A DNA stretch of 44,856 bases, from positions 1 through 44,856 of the forward strand of contig WRHG01000001.1 in assembly GCA_009783365.1 (NCBI GenBank), given 5' to 3'. Below the pieces are notes generated by a model. That model saw only the letters and a program-made list of their open reading frames with translations, searched no databases and was not told the origin of the DNA. Made by a program: the position numbers and the translations under genes. This DNA comes from Clostridia bacterium. Its GTDB lineage: Bacteria; Bacillota_A; Clostridia; Christensenellales; Aristaeellaceae. Shown here piece by piece: positions 1-8,537 of this stretch (position 1 is its first letter; each line of letters begins with the position of its first letter).

Positions 1-1
1 A

Positions 2-1246
2 GGGGAGAACTACAACGCGCGGGACTTGATGGAATTTATTAGATTTCTGATGCAAGGCGGCGGAGAGGCGTATGAACGAGCCGTGAGCGCGGTCGCGGCC
101 GAAGTCGAAAAACTGGCCGCCATCGCCTCGCCTCCGGGGAAACTGTCGCTTGGATCAAAAGTAGAGGAACTCGAGGCGCTGTGCGACGCGTATCTCGGCG
201 CGAACGGCAGCCTGTTCGTCGCCAACGCCACAGCGGGATTCGAGATCGCGTATAAATACGCGAACCTGCGAGCCGGGGACGAGGTCATAGTGCCCGCGAT
301 AACGTTCATCGCCACGATCGCCTATCCGCTGTCGGTAGGCGCTAAGATCGTTTTCGCCGATGTGGACAAAAACACTATAAACATGGATCCGAAGGACGCG
401 GAAAAAAAGATCACGCCCAAGACCAAGATGATCGTCCCGGTGCACCTGGGCGGATACCCGGTGGACATGGCGCCCGTAATGGAGATGGCCCGCAAGCGCG
501 GCATACTGGTTCTGGAGGACGCCGCTCATGCTTTCGGCGCGGAGTACAGGGGAAAAAAGATAGGGACGATAGCGGACTTTACGGCCTTCAGCTTCCATGA
601 GGTCAAGAACAACACATCCTTCGGCGAGGGCGGGCTCCTCGTGACCAACGTTGACAAGATTAAGCCGCACCTTAAACGCGCGCGGTTCTTAGGTCTGGAT
701 TTCAGCCGAAGCATAGAACACTGGCTCTATGACGTCACGGCCGTACCCGGCAAGTACGGGCCGTTTGTACCCGGCAACAGTTCCACCACGGAGATCGCCG
801 CGCTGGGGCTCATACAGCAACTCAAGCGCTATGATGAGATACTGGCCAAACGCAGGGGGGCGGCGGCCTATCTGACAGAACGCCTTTCCGGCAACCCCGC
901 GATCATACCGCAGGATATGGGAAGCGATGACCTCGTACCCGTTTTCCATCTGTATCAATTGCAGATCGATCCAGCCGCGGCCGGCGGCGACGCCCAGGCG
1001 TTCAAGGCGAAACTTACGGAGAAGGGCGTGACAAACATCCCGCACTTTGGCCCGCTGTACCATTTTGATATACTCAGAGAACTGGGATACAACCGGGAGG
1101 CAATCGCCGCCACATGCCCCGTATGTGAAGAGGTTTTCGCCAAACGGTTCACTCATCTGCCCATTTACGGACTCACACAGGAACAGCTCGCCTACATGGC
1201 TGACGCCATCCTCGAATCGGTGGCCGAACTGCAGGCCGGGAAGTAA
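2..1246 (+). CDS. DegT/DnrJ/EryC1/StrS-family PLP aminotransferase, probably cut at its 5' end
   Basis: A PLP-dependent sugar aminotransferase of the DegT/StrS family. These enzymes transfer an amino group, usually from glutamate, to keto-sugar nucleotides used for surface polysaccharides or other glycoconjugates. Family signs are the KLSLGSKVEELEALCDAYLG entry region, the DEVIVPAITFIAT segment, the LEDAAHAFGAEYRG segment with the cofactor-contacting aspartate, and SFHEVKNNTSFGEGG, whose lysine should form the PLP Schiff base. The frame is open from base 2. The first in-window ATG (base 29, preceded by an in-frame TTG at 26) has no well-spaced Shine-Dalgarno, so I think the true start lies upstream of the window; a start at 26 or 29 cannot be excluded. 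The stop is 6 bp from the stop of the convergent cyclase gene. The substrate cannot be told from sequence. The family call is secure. Confidence 0.85.
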   Translation, partial: GENYNARDLMEFIRFLMQGGGEAYERAVSAVAAEVEKLAAIASPPGKLSLGSKVEELEALCDAYLGANGSLFVANATAGFEIAYKYANLRAGDEVIVPAITFIATIAYPLSVGAKIVFADVDKNTINMDPKDAEKKITPKTKMIVPVHLGGYPVDMAPVMEMARKRGILVLEDAAHAFGAEYRGKKIGTIADFTAFSFHEVKNNTSFGEGGLLVTNVDKIKPHLKRARFLGLDFSRSIEHWLYDVTAVPGKYGPFVPGNSSTTEIAALGLIQQLKRYDEILAKRRGAAAYLTERLSGNPAIIPQDMGSDDLVPVFHLYQLQIDPAAAGGDAQAFKAKLTEKGVTNIPHFGPLYHFDILRELGYNREAIAATCPVCEEVFAKRFTHLPIYGLTQEQLAYMADAILESVAELQAGK

Positions 1247-1252
1247 TATCCA

Positions 1253-2155
1253 TTATTCCGCATCCGCAGTAACGCGGTTTCTGCCTCCTTGCTTACTTTG
1301 ATACATATTCTCATCCGCCCTCTTCACAACGGATTCAACGGTGTCTCCAACCCGCGCCACCGTTATCCCTATCGACACCGTTACCGAAAGTGAAAGGCCT
1401 TCATGCTGAATTTCGGTTTCCTCCACCAGCGCGCGTATTTTATCACCGATCAGCAAGGTGTCGCGATCTTCCTTGATAGAAAATATACCAATAAATTCCT
1501 CGCCGCCCCAACGGCCAAACAGATCCGTATTTCTGATCATACCCATGATTGATTTTGAAACGTTAATAAGGACGGCGTCCCCGGCATCGTGACCGTAAGC
1601 ATTGTTAAAATCCCTAAATTTATCGATATCGATAAAGATCACGCATAATTTGTTTTGATAGAGCGCCATCTCCCGCAGCCGCAAATCAAGAAAACTCTCG
1701 GCTTTTCTTCTGTTCGGAAGCTCGGTAAGCCCATCGTGCATCGCCGAGCTTGACAGTTGGGTAATCAACTCGTCGTCATAGATCACCAGCGAACTCGGCG
1801 TAAAAATTTCAATGGCTCCGACGATTTGATTGCCGTCTTTCACCGGGTACGTACGTACCGAAACAGCAATGCGGTGCCCCTCCTTGTTTCTCACAAAGAC
1901 GTCGTGCTTCCGCTCCTGGCCGTCCATGAGGGTAAAATGGAGCGGACAAGCCGCCTTGCAAATCAAGTTGCCTTCGCCGTCAATATGTTTCAGCGGCGTG
2001 CTTTGGCAATTCCTACCCAGCACCTCTTCCTGACGATATCCCGTTATTTTTTCTGCCGCTTGATTCCAAAACGTAATGATTCTATCCGCGTTGATAAAAT
2101 AGGCTCCTTCCCTTATATGATTGACAATTTCAAGATATAGGCTTTCGCGGTTCAT
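1253..2155 (-). CDS. PAS-GGDEF diguanylate cyclase
   Basis: A 300-residue soluble enzyme predicted to make cyclic di-GMP from two GTP. An N-terminal PAS domain (about residues 8-125) carries three cysteines (50, 66, 70) in the CPLH-containing arrangement common to one group of cyclase-linked PAS domains. A GGDEF domain follows (about 135-297) with an intact GGEEF signature (217-221) and an RNTD sequence (208-211) five residues before it, matching the RxxD product-inhibition site. The start is the ATG at 2155, behind AGGAGAA; the longer frame upstream runs into the preceding gene and lacks a site. It begins 29 bp after the HD-domain gene on the same strand, so the two are probably one transcript that both makes and degrades the messenger. 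The PAS ligand is unknown. Confidence 0.9.
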   Translation of the reverse strand: MNRESLYLEIVNHIREGAYFINADRIITFWNQAAEKITGYRQEEVLGRNCQSTPLKHIDGEGNLICKAACPLHFTLMDGQERKHDVFVRNKEGHRIAVSVRTYPVKDGNQIVGAIEIFTPSSLVIYDDELITQLSSSAMHDGLTELPNRRKAESFLDLRLREMALYQNKLCVIFIDIDKFRDFNNAYGHDAGDAVLINVSKSIMGMIRNTDLFGRWGGEEFIGIFSIKEDRDTLLIGDKIRALVEETEIQHEGLSLSVTVSIGITVARVGDTVESVVKRADENMYQSKQGGRNRVTADAE

Positions 2156-2184
2156 CGGAAATCTTCTCCTTTGTCGGCAGCATT

Positions 2185-3600
2185 TTAGTCCTGGCCCTGC
2201 GGGCCTTCCGATTTCATAAAATTCGCAGCTTGGTTCCTGCAGACCGGGCAAATAAAATTCTCCGGCAAATGATCGCCCTCATAGAAATAGCCGCATACAT
2301 TGCAGCGATAGCCGTTCAGAGGCGCACTCGCCCTGTCCGCCCCATGACCTTGCGTCTCGGAGCCCTTATCGCCTGCTCCTCCATTGGGAGAAGGGACCGG
2401 CCGCAGCGAGTATTCCGCCATAACGCCGTCAAGATCTTTCACGATGCCAGCGTCAATTAAGCCCTTGGATGACATATCGTAAAGAATTTGCATCGTTTCT
2501 TGATGCGTCCTTGCATCATGGTAAGGACGCGGCTCAATGACAGCCTGGTAGATATCAATACATGCCATCAAGCGGGCGTTAAAATCCAGCGCGTCTTCCG
2601 CCTTGCCGCGGGCATATCCGAGCCCGATCAGCTTCTCGTGATGATCCGCGGCCCAATTCCTGATTTGTTCAAAATCGGGTATTTCCCTAAGCCACTCAAG
2701 GGTTTTCTGGACATGCTGCTTGATAATCGTAAACTCTTCATCATCAAGCTTGCCCGGCTTTTCCAAGATCTCGGTAGGGACTGCGATCTTACCGATATCA
2801 TGCAGCGATGCCGCGAGAAAAAGCGCGTTCTTCTCCCCCGGCTCGTATCCGTAATGTTCCGCCATCACCCAGGCGCGGTTGGCGATCTGGCTTGTATGCA
2901 TATGTGTAAACACCGACTTGTAGTCGATAACGCGCGCGATGAATTCTCCGATGCGGACGACTCTGGGATCGGCAATATCCACATCCCAGCGGGGCAGCAC
3001 CCGCTCGATGGTCTGCGCGATATTCTCGTCACGCAGCGTAGCCAGAAAATCTTCATCCAGAATCTCAAGCAGCGCTTCTACCGCAACCCGCGTCGAGTAC
3101 ATTTCGGCGCCGGATACGATTTGATCGCGTAAAGCCGACAGTTCGCCGGCCGGGACGCGCTGGAGGTGATATGTGGCATCCACAGCGTCCGCCGCGGCGA
3201 TCAGCGCCGACTCCAGCGGAATTTCGTTTTCGCTCTTGTGAAACGGGCCGTTGCCGTCACCCCGTTCGTGATGATACAGCACAAACTTGTCAATATTGAT
3301 CTTAAACGGCAGCCATGACACGTTTTCCTGCCCTTTCTCATTGTGAAGAACCATATTCCTCTCCTGCTGCGCGCCAGGTTTCTGCGACAAATGATATTCT
3401 GTCAGCGCGCTGTCATGAAACAGCCCGCAGGTGGCGATCGCGGAAATGGTTTCATCGTCATATCCCAGCTGTTTTCCCATGGCGCAGCATATAACGGCGA
3501 CCCTCATGCTGTGGTTTTCGCTTGCGCCCAATTGCTCCTTTTCAATGACGTCGAACGCTTTCGAAAACATGATGCAAAGCTTGTCCATCGCAATTTTCAT
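2185..3600 (-). CDS. Tandem HD-domain (HD-GYP-like) phosphohydrolase with C-terminal rubredoxin-like domain
   Basis: A 471-residue soluble protein. The N-terminal HD domain has His62-Asp63 and paired histidines 110-111, followed by GDGNGP in place of a clean GYP. A second HD domain (about 225-370) has HDIGKIAVP (267 onward), His296, paired histidines 320-321 and GLGYARG, close to the HD-GYP signature of cyclic di-GMP phosphodiesterases but without the final proline. A Gly/Ser/Pro-rich linker (about 403-428) leads to a rubredoxin-like knuckle with cysteines 433, 436, 451 and 454, which should bind one iron or zinc. Start: ATG at 3600 behind AGGAGG. The cyclase gene follows 29 bp downstream. 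No promoter or terminator is evident in the 65 bp between it and the GH35 gene. Cyclic-dinucleotide hydrolysis is inferred; other HD substrates are possible. Confidence 0.82.
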   Translation of the reverse strand: MKIAMDKLCIMFSKAFDVIEKEQLGASENHSMRVAVICCAMGKQLGYDDETISAIATCGLFHDSALTEYHLSQKPGAQQERNMVLHNEKGQENVSWLPFKINIDKFVLYHHERGDGNGPFHKSENEIPLESALIAAADAVDATYHLQRVPAGELSALRDQIVSGAEMYSTRVAVEALLEILDEDFLATLRDENIAQTIERVLPRWDVDIADPRVVRIGEFIARVIDYKSVFTHMHTSQIANRAWVMAEHYGYEPGEKNALFLAASLHDIGKIAVPTEILEKPGKLDDEEFTIIKQHVQKTLEWLREIPDFEQIRNWAADHHEKLIGLGYARGKAEDALDFNARLMACIDIYQAVIEPRPYHDARTHQETMQILYDMSSKGLIDAGIVKDLDGVMAEYSLRPVPSPNGGAGDKGSETQGHGADRASAPLNGYRCNVCGYFYEGDHLPENFICPVCRNQAANFMKSEGPQGQD

Positions 3601-3665
3601 ACAAGAGCCTCCTCTTTCTCTACCGCTTTCCTTACCGCTTTACAGGCGTGGATGATCCGTTCCTC

Positions 3666-5939
3666 CTACAGCGCCCGGCGATACAGCAATATCCCCGTCA
3701 GCCCGAGCAGCCTGGCGTGCTGCCGCCCGGCTTCTTCCCGGACGGCGGCCATGGCGTCCCTGGACACCGCCACGTCCTCCTTGGCCGGCACGACGCACAG
3801 CGTTAATTCCTTTGATGGGTCCAGTAAAATAACCGGTACGTCCCAGGGCTCCCCATTGTGAAAATGATCGGCTGCAAGCCTGCCGTCTTGATACAGGCCG
3901 GCTGCGTCCCCCTCGTACTCCACCCGCAGGAGGGAGTTTTCGCCGGTATGCACCTCCCGCCGGAAAACAGGCTGATCCCCCAAGCGGACATTCACAGTCA
4001 GACGTATAGGCGCGGGGGCGGGTAAGGAGACGGTATGGGGCAGCAGCCCTGGGGGATCGGTGATGATGCGGGCGGTCTTCTTTCGGGTATGCAGGATCAG
4101 GCCTTCCGGCCGTTCGTAGAGTTCGCCGTCTGTCCACGCGGCGAAGACGTTTCCCCTTCTGCGGAGCATGGTCATCCCATAGGCCCGGGAACGGCTCATA
4201 ACCGTCACGCGGAGCGTCCCCTCCGGCAGGGGAATGACCCGCTCCTCCTGCCCGCCGCCGTTTACAAAGGCACTACCGTCCTCAAAGGAGAGCAGTCCGT
4301 GCTCCCCAAAATCCAGCAATGCAGGCATGCCCTCCAGGCGCATGCAGAACAGGTGGTTATCCGTCTCAAAAAGAATCTGCGCGGTGGCGTAACGCAGCGT
4401 GGCCCCCAGGTACCGGAACCCGAAGGGCAGTACGCCGCTTTCTCCAGAGTCCAAACCCAGCGCCGGGGCTCCGGGCCTCGGGATGGCGATTTCTTCTCCC
4501 TTCTCGCCATCCTTTGTCGTATACAGGGTCAAACGAAAATCCCGTTTGGAAAGCATGGGGGCGTGATCCTGAAAGTTATTGAGAAACAGGAAGCCCCTCT
4601 CCCCGTCGGAGCGGACGCTCCAACGCAAGCTCTCCCGATCTTCCGGGGAGCAGGCCGCGCCGCCGTCCCCCAGGCATACGGACATGCCCCGAAGCTCCTT
4701 TTCAAAGGTGGTGAGCGTCTGGTGCAGGGCCCGCAGTCTGTAATAAGATTCCCTGGGCTGAAGGTTCTCTCCCAGCGGAGCCTGAAAATCATAGGACAGC
4801 TGGGGGCACCAGTCCTCACAGAGGTACGGGCCGGGGTTGGTTCCTCCCTGGTACATATAATAGCCCACAAAATCGCAGCCCGAACCGGCTTTCACATTGG
4901 CCATGGCGTCCGCGCAATGAGGGTCTGCCACAAACCGGTACTGGTACGCCACCTGCATGCCCGCCCCCATCTCGCAGCAGGCAAAAGGGCGGGAAGCCGG
5001 GTCATAGCCGGGGTTATAGCTGTGATACCGCCTGCCCTCCGGGTTTCGGGCATCCAGGTATAAATACTCCCGGCTTAACGGATGGCGCGGCGGCTTGAAG
5101 TCGCTGCCCCTTCCGCTTTCGCCGGGGTCCTCCCTGACGGGGGCTTCGCCTTCCCGCAGGGAGGGTATCATCCATGGCATATAGGCGTATCCGCCCCAAA
5201 GCGGCAGGCAAAGGTGAGGAGCGCAAGCCGCGCCGCCCCAGGCGGTACAGGTGTAAAAGGGCACCGCCAAGCCGGCTTTTCGGCACAGCTCCCGCAGCTT
5301 TTCGAGGTATCGGTCCCCGTCCCGGGAGGCGTATACATACTCGTTTGTTCTGCCCCGGGTTGCCTCCCAGGGCGCCGAGGAATGCATGTACTCGTTATCC
5401 AGCTGGATACCCACCACCGGGCCGTCATCCGCAAAGAGCAGCCCCTCCACCTGCCCGGCGACTGCCCCGTACCAACGCCGGACCTGCGCAAGGAATCCCT
5501 CGTCCAGGCTGCGCACCCGGAAGGGCATGCCGTAAAGCCAGTCCGGCAGGCCGCCGTTGCGAACCTCCCCATGACAGAAGGGGCCTACCCGCAGGATCAC
5601 GTACAGCCCCTGTTTCCCGCAAAGCTCCACAAACCGCCGCAGATTTCGCCGCCCGGAAAAGTTAAGGATCCCACGCTCCTCCTCGTGGTGTATCCAAAAC
5701 ACATAGGCTGATACGATGTTAACCCCGCCCGCCTTTGCCTTGTACAGAGCTTCTTCCCAGCATTCCGGCGCCAGCCTGGTAAAATGGATCTCCCCGCATA
5801 CCCCAAAAACGGGCTGCCCCTCCGCCAAGAGCCCCAGGGAGTCAAAGCCGATCTCCCGTCCGGAGCGGGAACGGCCCCCAAAGCCCACTGGAAGCGAGGC
5901 AGGCTCATGGGCCGGTCTCAGCTGAACCGCATGGTCCAT
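3666..5939 (-). CDS. Glycoside hydrolase family 35 beta-galactosidase, intracellular
   Basis: A 757-residue GH35-type enzyme expected to remove terminal beta-linked galactose by a retaining mechanism. The TIM-barrel domain shows the family's GEIHFTRL strand (residues 49-56), GVNIVSAYVFW, and GPVVGIQLDNEY, whose Glu183 fits the acid/base. CCEMGAGMQ places Glu323 as the likely nucleophile, and MYQGGTN (362 on) matches the family MFHGGTN. The remaining residues form beta-rich accessory domains. There is no signal peptide, so it should act in the cytosol on imported galactosides. It starts 11 bp after the MalG-type permease stop and is the last gene of the binding protein-permease-permease-hydrolase operon, which suggests those transporters bring in beta-galactosides such as galacto-oligosaccharides. 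The ribosome-binding site (AGGGG, about 13 bases away) is weak. Confidence 0.88.
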   Translation of the reverse strand: MDHAVQLRPAHEPASLPVGFGGRSRSGREIGFDSLGLLAEGQPVFGVCGEIHFTRLAPECWEEALYKAKAGGVNIVSAYVFWIHHEEERGILNFSGRRNLRRFVELCGKQGLYVILRVGPFCHGEVRNGGLPDWLYGMPFRVRSLDEGFLAQVRRWYGAVAGQVEGLLFADDGPVVGIQLDNEYMHSSAPWEATRGRTNEYVYASRDGDRYLEKLRELCRKAGLAVPFYTCTAWGGAACAPHLCLPLWGGYAYMPWMIPSLREGEAPVREDPGESGRGSDFKPPRHPLSREYLYLDARNPEGRRYHSYNPGYDPASRPFACCEMGAGMQVAYQYRFVADPHCADAMANVKAGSGCDFVGYYMYQGGTNPGPYLCEDWCPQLSYDFQAPLGENLQPRESYYRLRALHQTLTTFEKELRGMSVCLGDGGAACSPEDRESLRWSVRSDGERGFLFLNNFQDHAPMLSKRDFRLTLYTTKDGEKGEEIAIPRPGAPALGLDSGESGVLPFGFRYLGATLRYATAQILFETDNHLFCMRLEGMPALLDFGEHGLLSFEDGSAFVNGGGQEERVIPLPEGTLRVTVMSRSRAYGMTMLRRRGNVFAAWTDGELYERPEGLILHTRKKTARIITDPPGLLPHTVSLPAPAPIRLTVNVRLGDQPVFRREVHTGENSLLRVEYEGDAAGLYQDGRLAADHFHNGEPWDVPVILLDPSKELTLCVVPAKEDVAVSRDAMAAVREEAGRQHARLLGLTGILLYRRAL

Positions 5940-5950
5940 CTTTACTACGC

Positions 5951-6790
5951 TTACCCCTTCACGGCGCCGCCGGTGATGCCTTCCACATAGAAGCGCTGCA
6001 TGATCAAAAACAGGATGGAAATGGGGATGGAAACCAACAGGCCGCCGGCGCAGAACCGGGCGAAGTAAAAGTTGATCAAGGTTCTGTCCAGCATGGTATA
6101 AAGGCCGATGGCTACCGTAAAATCCGAAGAGATACCGGAGTTCAGGATGATTCTGGCGAAAATGAAATCCATCCAGGGCATCAGGAAGGAACTAATCACC
6201 GTATAAACGATGATGGGTTTGGACAGAGGGATGACGATCCGAAGGAATATTTGAGCCTCGGTGGCGCCCTCCAACCGGGCGGATTCCCGTACGGATATAG
6301 GCGTGGTGTCAAAGAAGCCTTTCGCGATCAGGTAGCCCAAGCCCGCGCTGCCGGAGTAGACGATGATGAGGCCCAGGTGGCTGTTGGTCAGCCCCAGGGA
6401 TTTGATGATAAAGTACACCGCAATCATGGAGAGAAAGCCGGGGAAGAGGTTGAGGACGACCGCGAAGTTCATCAGGGGCTTGCGGGCGGGAAAGCGCATG
6501 CAACTCATGGCATAACTAACCATAAGCACCAGCGTGCTGGAGATCAGGCACGTAAAGATGGCGATAATCAGGGTGTTGGAGAACCATATCGGAAACTGGG
6601 CCACCGTGTCCGCGCCGAAGAGCAGAAGCTCAAAATTCTTGAGCGTGTAACCCTGCGGGAAGAATTGGGTGACGTTAATGCCCGGATCCGTACTAAAGGC
6701 GGTTACAACCAGCCAAAGGATGGGAACGAGCCAGAAAACGGCCAAAAATGTCAGCACGGCGTGGCGGCCCACCAGTTTCAAACTTTTCAT
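5951..6790 (-). CDS. Sugar ABC transporter permease, MalG type
   Basis: A 279-residue inner-membrane permease of the carbohydrate-uptake (CUT1) family. It has about six membrane segments, beginning with VLTFLAVFWLVPILWLVV near residue 20, and the cytoplasmic coupling loop SARLEGATEAQIFLRIVIPL (about 190), the EAA-type motif that docks onto the transporter ATPase. Its start overlaps the stop of the MalF-type permease by 4 bp (ATGA), so the two are translationally coupled and surely form the heterodimeric channel. The GH35 beta-galactosidase follows 11 bp downstream. The operon contains no ATPase gene, so a shared MsiK/MalK-type ATPase elsewhere in the genome is presumably used. The substrate is inferred from the GH35 neighbour. 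Confidence 0.92.
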   Translation of the reverse strand: MKSLKLVGRHAVLTFLAVFWLVPILWLVVTAFSTDPGINVTQFFPQGYTLKNFELLLFGADTVAQFPIWFSNTLIIAIFTCLISSTLVLMVSYAMSCMRFPARKPLMNFAVVLNLFPGFLSMIAVYFIIKSLGLTNSHLGLIIVYSGSAGLGYLIAKGFFDTTPISVRESARLEGATEAQIFLRIVIPLSKPIIVYTVISSFLMPWMDFIFARIILNSGISSDFTVAIGLYTMLDRTLINFYFARFCAGGLLVSIPISILFLIMQRFYVEGITGGAVKG

Positions 6791-8307
6791 TGAAACATTT
6801 CCTCCTTGTCGCCCTTGGTGAGCCGCCGGAAGGCAAACACCGTGAAGAACGCGCAGATCACAAAGATCAGGATGCCGATTACCGAGGCCATCTTGTAGTT
6901 ATAATACTCCTGGGTGAGCCGGTAGAGCCAGGTAACCAGCAGGTCTATCTCCTTGGCGTTGGAGTTGGCCAAAAACTGATCGTTGGTGCGGTATACATCC
7001 TGGGTGAGCAGGTAGATGATGTTGAAGTTGTTGATGTTAGCCACAAAGGAGGTGACCACATAGGGCCCGGTCACAAAGCGGACGTAGGGCATGGTGATGT
7101 GACGGAAGTTCTGGAAGGAGCTGGCTCCGTCAATGCGGGCAGCCTCCGTCAGATCCGCCGGAATATTCATCAACACCCCCGTGGCGATGAGCAGCAGGTA
7201 CGGTACCCCCACCCAGACATTAATGAGGATGATCATCACCCGGGCCCAGGTGGGATGGGTCAGGAAGGGCACGTAATTAAGCCCGGCAGGTACCAGGCCG
7301 ATGTTTTTCAGCGCGTCGGTGATGCCCATGTTGGCAAAGATCGTATTGACCACGCCCTGGTTGGCGAAAAAGTTGCGCACCAGCAGCAACGAAACAAACT
7401 GCGGCACGGCAATAGCCACAACAAATAGGGAACGCCACATCTTTTTCAGCCTGGTCTTCCGGTTGTTGATGAACATGGCCAGCAGAATACCGCCGTAATA
7501 ATTGGTAAACGTGGCGAAAAACGCCCAGATCAGCGTCCAGACAATGACGACGGAAAAAGCGTAGCCGAAGGTCACGGTGACGGAACTGGTGAAGATGGTT
7601 TTGAAATTAGCAAACCCCGCCCAGGTAAACAGATGCGTGGGAGGCATATGGGTCTGGTCGTAATTGGTAAACCCCACCAGTATCATCACCAGCAGGGGGA
7701 TGACGGTCAGCAGCATCACGCCCAGCACAGGCAGGGATAGGAGGGTCATATGGAACTTATGGTTCACATATTCCCGCAGATCCTCCCGGAAGGTATTGAT
7801 ATGTTTTCCCCTGCGCTTCAGATCGCAGAGCCTTTTCGCCCCGTGAAGGCCGCGCATATAAAAAATGATCCCCGCCAGGATTACCACGATGCCCAGCAGG
7901 CTAAAGAGCAATATTTTAAAGGAGTGGTCGTAGTTGTTTTCCACGTTTGTCATGGTTTCCAGGTTGAATTCCACCTGGCGCACAACGGAACCCAAGGTGT
8001 CAAATTTTAACAGGTAAGGCCAGAAAACCGCCGGCAGACTCCACAGCAGCAGCCCCTGCAGCAGCCCCACCAGAGCTCCTTTCACGATCTGCCCCCGGGC
8101 AAAATATCCTGCGGGCATAAAAAGAAGCGAAAACCGGACCGCCCAATCCCCATCCCGGACATCTTCATAAAACTGCCGGAAGGGTTTAGCCAGGAGGCGG
8201 CCAAGGTTTTTGAACCTGTTTTTTTTGAATGGTCCGGGCGGGCCTGCGGGTCCTTGGGCGCCATCATTGAGATGGGCCCGGCTTTCCAAGGTCTGCTCAG
8301 GAACCAT
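6787..8307 (-). CDS. Sugar ABC transporter permease, MalF type (long form)
   Basis: A 506-residue CUT1 permease, close to the length of enterobacterial MalF rather than the usual 300 residues. Residues 1-60 are hydrophilic and Gly/Pro-containing. Extra N-terminal membrane helices and a loop near SVVRQVEFNLETM precede the transport core, as in MalF. The EAA-type coupling loop reads EAARIDGASSFQNFRHITMP, with the conserved glycine. I chose the ATG at 8307 because GAGGG lies about eight bases ahead; the frame stays open 54 codons further upstream, but those starts lack a site and the added residues look non-coding. It overlaps the MalG-type gene by 4 bp. A strong hairpin at 8498-8528 separates it from the binding-protein gene, leaving a 230-bp leader. 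Confidence 0.9.
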   Translation of the reverse strand: MVPEQTLESRAHLNDGAQGPAGPPGPFKKNRFKNLGRLLAKPFRQFYEDVRDGDWAVRFSLLFMPAGYFARGQIVKGALVGLLQGLLLWSLPAVFWPYLLKFDTLGSVVRQVEFNLETMTNVENNYDHSFKILLFSLLGIVVILAGIIFYMRGLHGAKRLCDLKRRGKHINTFREDLREYVNHKFHMTLLSLPVLGVMLLTVIPLLVMILVGFTNYDQTHMPPTHLFTWAGFANFKTIFTSSVTVTFGYAFSVVIVWTLIWAFFATFTNYYGGILLAMFINNRKTRLKKMWRSLFVVAIAVPQFVSLLLVRNFFANQGVVNTIFANMGITDALKNIGLVPAGLNYVPFLTHPTWARVMIILINVWVGVPYLLLIATGVLMNIPADLTEAARIDGASSFQNFRHITMPYVRFVTGPYVVTSFVANINNFNIIYLLTQDVYRTNDQFLANSNAKEIDLLVTWLYRLTQEYYNYKMASVIGILIFVICAFFTVFAFRRLTKGDKEEMFQ

Positions 8308-8497
8308 TGGCTTTCCCTCATTTCCAGTGTCTTGGCCCCTGCCGCCGGCGGAAATTGATCCACAGGACATCGGGGCGGCCATGCCGCCCAATGAGTAACG
8401 ACAATGCCGTTTTCCATCATTACAAGCGTAATGAAGCAATCCGTCACATATGATGATCATTGGATGCAATTGCTATGACAACGGCCATCAGCAGGGG
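8308..8497. other. 190-bp intercistronic spacer between binding protein and MalF-type permease
   Basis: No gene is seen here. The permease frame remains open through most of the spacer, but without a ribosome-binding site or a conserved N-terminus. On the minus strand it holds a small CATTAC-GCTT-GTAATG hairpin near 8430. I saw no convincing promoter, so the permeases probably depend on read-through past the hairpin at 8498-8528. Confidence 0.5.
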
Positions 8498-8528
8498 GCT
8501 CACGGGGGGACAATGTCCCCCCGTGAGC
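8498..8528 (-). terminator. Strong hairpin just after the binding-protein gene (attenuator or RNA-stabilising stem)
   Basis: A perfect 14-bp GC-rich inverted repeat, GCTCACGGGGGGAC and its complement, around a three-base loop. It lies 10 bp past the stop of the sugar-binding-protein gene. On the minus strand it is followed by CCCCTGCTG, not a T run, so it is not a textbook Rho-independent terminator. Its position between a binding protein and its permeases fits partial termination or protection of the upstream mRNA, which would raise binding-protein output over the permeases. Confidence 0.6.
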
Positions 8529-8537
8529 GCTAAGGGG

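Noticed and set aside
3601..3665. Repeated AAAGCGGTA ahead of the HD-domain gene as an operator
   Set aside because: There are two adjacent 12-bp purine-rich units with several differences, and no promoter elements around them.
4035..5063. 342-codon open frame opposite the GH35 gene
   Set aside because: It is an antisense shadow of a well-supported glycoside hydrolase; it has no start signal or motif.
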